A program made the position numbers and the translations under genes. A stretch of 9,670 nt of DNA from an uncultured Alphaproteobacteria bacterium. Lineage in GTDB: Bacteria > Pseudomonadota > Alphaproteobacteria > Rickettsiales > UBA1997. Of this stretch, positions 7,966-9,670 are shown one piece after another; position 1 is the stretch's first letter; each line of letters begins with the position of its first letter. The stretch covers positions 1-9,670 of the forward strand of contig CAIOKL010000086.1 in NCBI GenBank assembly GCA_903858915.1, in the 5' to 3' direction. The notes below the pieces were generated by a model. The model was not told the DNA's origin, made no database searches, and was given only the letters and a program-made list of their open reading frames with translations.

Positions 7966-9285
7966 ATGCCAAAATTTGATTTGCCTTACGCTAATGCCGT
8001 TTCTTCTCATAAAAAAATCCTTTATAAAAATGCTCGCATCGTTGATCCAAAATCGAATTATGATGAAGTTGGAGAATTGTTAACGGTTGGCGATAAAATT
8101 GTCGATTTCGGTAAAAAATTAAATGCAATTGCTGATGAAGAAATTGATTGCAAGGGCTTGGTTCTTGCTCCCGGATTGATTGATATTCAAGTGCATTTTC
8201 GTGATCCAGGGCAAACTCACAAAGAAGATTTTACTTCGGGAAGCGCTTCGGCTGTGGCGGGAGGAATTACCACGGTAGTTTGTCAACCCAATACCGCGCC
8301 GACTTTAGATTCGGTTTTAACTTTTGAATATTTGCGTTTGAAATCGCGCGAAGTGGCGCATTGTAATGTTCTAGCTTATGGTTGCATTAGTAAATCCATG
8401 AAAGGCGAAGAGCTTGCCGACATGCATTCGCTCAAAGAAGCTGGGGCAGTTGGCTTCACCGACGATGGTTTGCCCGTCATGAACGCCAATTTAATGCGTC
8501 GTGCCTTTGAATATTCTAAAAATCTTAATGTCGTTATCGCTCAACATGCCGAAGATTTGAATCTTAGTAACAAAGGTTGTGTTAACGAAGGAAAAGTGTC
8601 GCTTGAGTTAGGTGTGCGAGGCATTCCCAATATTTCTGAATCAGTAATCGTTGAACGCGATTTGGCAATTTTAGAAGCAATTGGCGGACGATATCATCTT
8701 TTACATTGCTCAACCAAAGAGGCGCTTGAAGCGGTTAAGCGCGCTAAATTAAAGGGTTTAAAGGTCACCGTCGAGGTTTCTCCGCATCATTTTACTTTAA
8801 CCGATGCACAAGTTTTAAAATCAGGAACTTTGGCAAAAATGAATCCACCACTTCGCAGTGAAGATGATCGTTTAGCTTTGATTGAGGGCTTACGAAGTGG
8901 CGTTATTGATGCCATCGCCACCGATCACGCTCCGCATGATGAAGCCTCAAAAAATAAGCCGATTGAAGAAGCAACATTTGGTATTGTTGGCGTTGAAACC
9001 ATGTTGCCACTTTCATTAATGCTTTATCATCAAAAGATTTTATCGCTTCATGATTTACTTGCGAAAATGACTTGCAATCCTGCTGAAATTATTAATTTTG
9101 ACGGCGGAGAAATCAAGAAGGGCGCTAGAGCTGACCTTGTTTTAATCGATTTAAATCACGAGTGGCAAATTGATTCTAAAAAGTTTTTTAGCAAATCCAA
9201 AAACTCTCCATTTGATGGTTTTAAAGTCAAGGGTAGAGCGGTTTTAACAACAGTCGCTGGAAAAATAGTTTATAAAATTGATTAA
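7966..9285 (+). CDS. pyrC: Dihydroorotase, class I (PyrC)
   Basis: Zinc amidohydrolase of de novo pyrimidine synthesis; it closes N-carbamoyl-aspartate to dihydroorotate in the cytosol. The 439 residues match the usual class I length. An N-terminal beta-domain (YKNARIVDP...) leads to the barrel entry GLIDIQVHFRDPG. Other class I hallmarks: PNTAPT; FTDDG (D166/D167, the bridging Asp region); QHAED (H194); HCSTKEA (H247); NPPLR; and IATDHAPHDE (D320, catalytic Asp). It ends with the typical GRAVLTTVAGKIVY strand. The first metal-ligand His of the usual HxH is Gln here (Q75-V-H77), while all later ligands remain; inactive PyrC-like proteins usually lose several. I recall the QVHF form in other alphaproteobacterial dihydroorotases, so it may be a subfamily trait. 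No plsY or dprA follows, unlike the common alphaproteobacterial order. The start at 7966 has only a weak AAAG as ribosome-binding site. Confidence 0.92.
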   Translation: MPKFDLPYANAVSSHKKILYKNARIVDPKSNYDEVGELLTVGDKIVDFGKKLNAIADEEIDCKGLVLAPGLIDIQVHFRDPGQTHKEDFTSGSASAVAGGITTVVCQPNTAPTLDSVLTFEYLRLKSREVAHCNVLAYGCISKSMKGEELADMHSLKEAGAVGFTDDGLPVMNANLMRRAFEYSKNLNVVIAQHAEDLNLSNKGCVNEGKVSLELGVRGIPNISESVIVERDLAILEAIGGRYHLLHCSTKEALEAVKRAKLKGLKVTVEVSPHHFTLTDAQVLKSGTLAKMNPPLRSEDDRLALIEGLRSGVIDAIATDHAPHDEASKNKPIEEATFGIVGVETMLPLSLMLYHQKILSLHDLLAKMTCNPAEIINFDGGEIKKGARADLVLIDLNHEWQIDSKKFFSKSKNSPFDGFKVKGRAVLTTVAGKIVYKID

Positions 9286-9307
9286 GTTTTTATTTTATTA
9301 AACAACT

Positions 9308-9361
9308 CTATTTTTAAATGAAAATGGGCAAAATTTCATTGTCATTTAATTTTAAAAATAG
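9308..9361. terminator. Inverted repeat between convergent pyrC and addA-like gene, candidate bidirectional terminator
   Basis: CTATTTTTAAA (9308-9318) is the perfect complement of TTTAAAAATAG (9351-9361). Inside it AATGAAA (9317-9323) can pair with TTTCATT (9334-9340), enclosing a GGGC-containing loop, with a bulge of about ten bases on the 3' side. The T- and A-runs in the arms suit termination in both directions. The right arm contains the stop codon of the minus-strand gene (9352-9354). GC content is low, so intrinsic strength is uncertain. Confidence 0.5.
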
Positions 9362-9670
9362 TTAATTTCCAAAAATCTAATCCACAAAATTGCGCAATTA
9401 ATTTTATGATGCGGATAAAGTTTTTGTAATGCCGTTTTGTAAAGATTAAGTTGTTCTAAATATTGAGCTGGAACTTGATTTGGCAGGGTTTCGTCGGATT
9501 TATAATCAATTATTAAAATTTCATTTTTAACTTCTTTAATTAAATCAATTCTTAAGTTTTTTTGTTGATGATAAATTTCATATTCGCATAAAATTTTACC
9601 ATCAAAATCTAATTCAAAAATTTCAGAAAATAATTTAGAATCGAGAAAATTTTCAATAATTTGTAAAATA
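9352..9670 (-). CDS. addA: AddA-like double-strand-break repair helicase-nuclease, C-terminal fragment
   Basis: Only the last 105 residues are inside the window; the gene enters from the right edge with no start visible. Read on the minus strand from 9669 to the stop at 9354-9352, the frame is open and matches the C-terminal RecB-family nuclease domain of AddA. LRIDLI carries D42 of the fragment, and IIDYKSDE carries D55 and K57 (the D...D-x-K metal-binding core). QYLEQLNLYKTAL (69-81) matches the QYxxQLxxY helix of this family, followed by LYPHHKINCAILWIRFL. AddA works with AddB to resect DNA ends for RecA-dependent repair, the alphaproteobacterial counterpart of RecBCD. The nuclease motifs are clear; assignment to AddA rather than AddB or another PD-(D/E)XK exonuclease rests on the IDYK spacing and the alphaproteobacterial context. 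Its end is convergent with pyrC, 66 bases away. Confidence 0.78.
   Translation of the reverse strand, partial: ILQIIENFLDSKLFSEIFELDFDGKILCEYEIYHQQKNLRIDLIKEVKNEILIIDYKSDETLPNQVPAQYLEQLNLYKTALQKLYPHHKINCAILWIRFLEINYF

Noticed and set aside
9378..9418. Two DnaA-box-like 9-mers, TAATCCACA (9378-9386) and the complement of TTATCCGCA (9410-9418)
   Set aside because: Each has a mismatch to TTATCCACA, both lie within conserved codons of the addA-like gene, and no AT-rich unwinding region or dnaA gene is nearby.

Overview
The window looks like ordinary chromosome from a low-GC alphaproteobacterium (roughly one-third GC by eye). Several features point there: the giant NAD-dependent glutamate dehydrogenase, the alphaproteobacterial style of thiamine-phosphate synthase, an FtsZ with a long linker ending in an x-P-A-F-x-R-R tail, a separate PntAA-type transhydrogenase alpha subunit, and an AddA-type nuclease tail. 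The AT-richness and scattered gene order recall host-associated or streamlined lineages (Rickettsiales, Holosporales or similar), but the order is not assigned. Retained thiamine and pyrimidine steps argue against a Rickettsia-like extreme of reduction.

Layout: (1) 1-4088, plus strand, a very large NAD-glutamate dehydrogenase whose 5' end lies outside the window. (2) 4099-4185, tRNA-Leu(GAG) with encoded CCA, ten bases behind it. (3) 4256-5371, pntAA without visible pntAB or pntB. (4) 5373-7223, ftsZ, starting one base after the pntAA stop. (5) 7239-7850, thiE, whose first codons are buried in a 19-bp imperfect hairpin. (6) 7966-9285, pyrC, behind a plausible promoter of its own. (7) 9352-9670, minus strand, the C-terminal end of an addA-like helicase-nuclease, convergent with pyrC, with an inverted repeat between and overlapping their ends. 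No intergenic stretch exceeds about 115 bases.

How they fit: pntAA-ftsZ-thiE reads as one tightly packed transcription unit joining redox metabolism, division and cofactor synthesis, with pyrC separate. The closeness of a GdhZ-type glutamate dehydrogenase, an NAD(H)-binding transhydrogenase subunit and ftsZ is suggestive, because in Caulobacter the NAD-dependent glutamate dehydrogenase GdhZ regulates FtsZ. Any such link here is inference. I see no mobile elements, CRISPR arrays, defence genes or prophage. The least ordinary signals are the thiE start-codon hairpin, the pntAA-ftsZ coupling, and a Gln in place of the first metal-binding His of PyrC.
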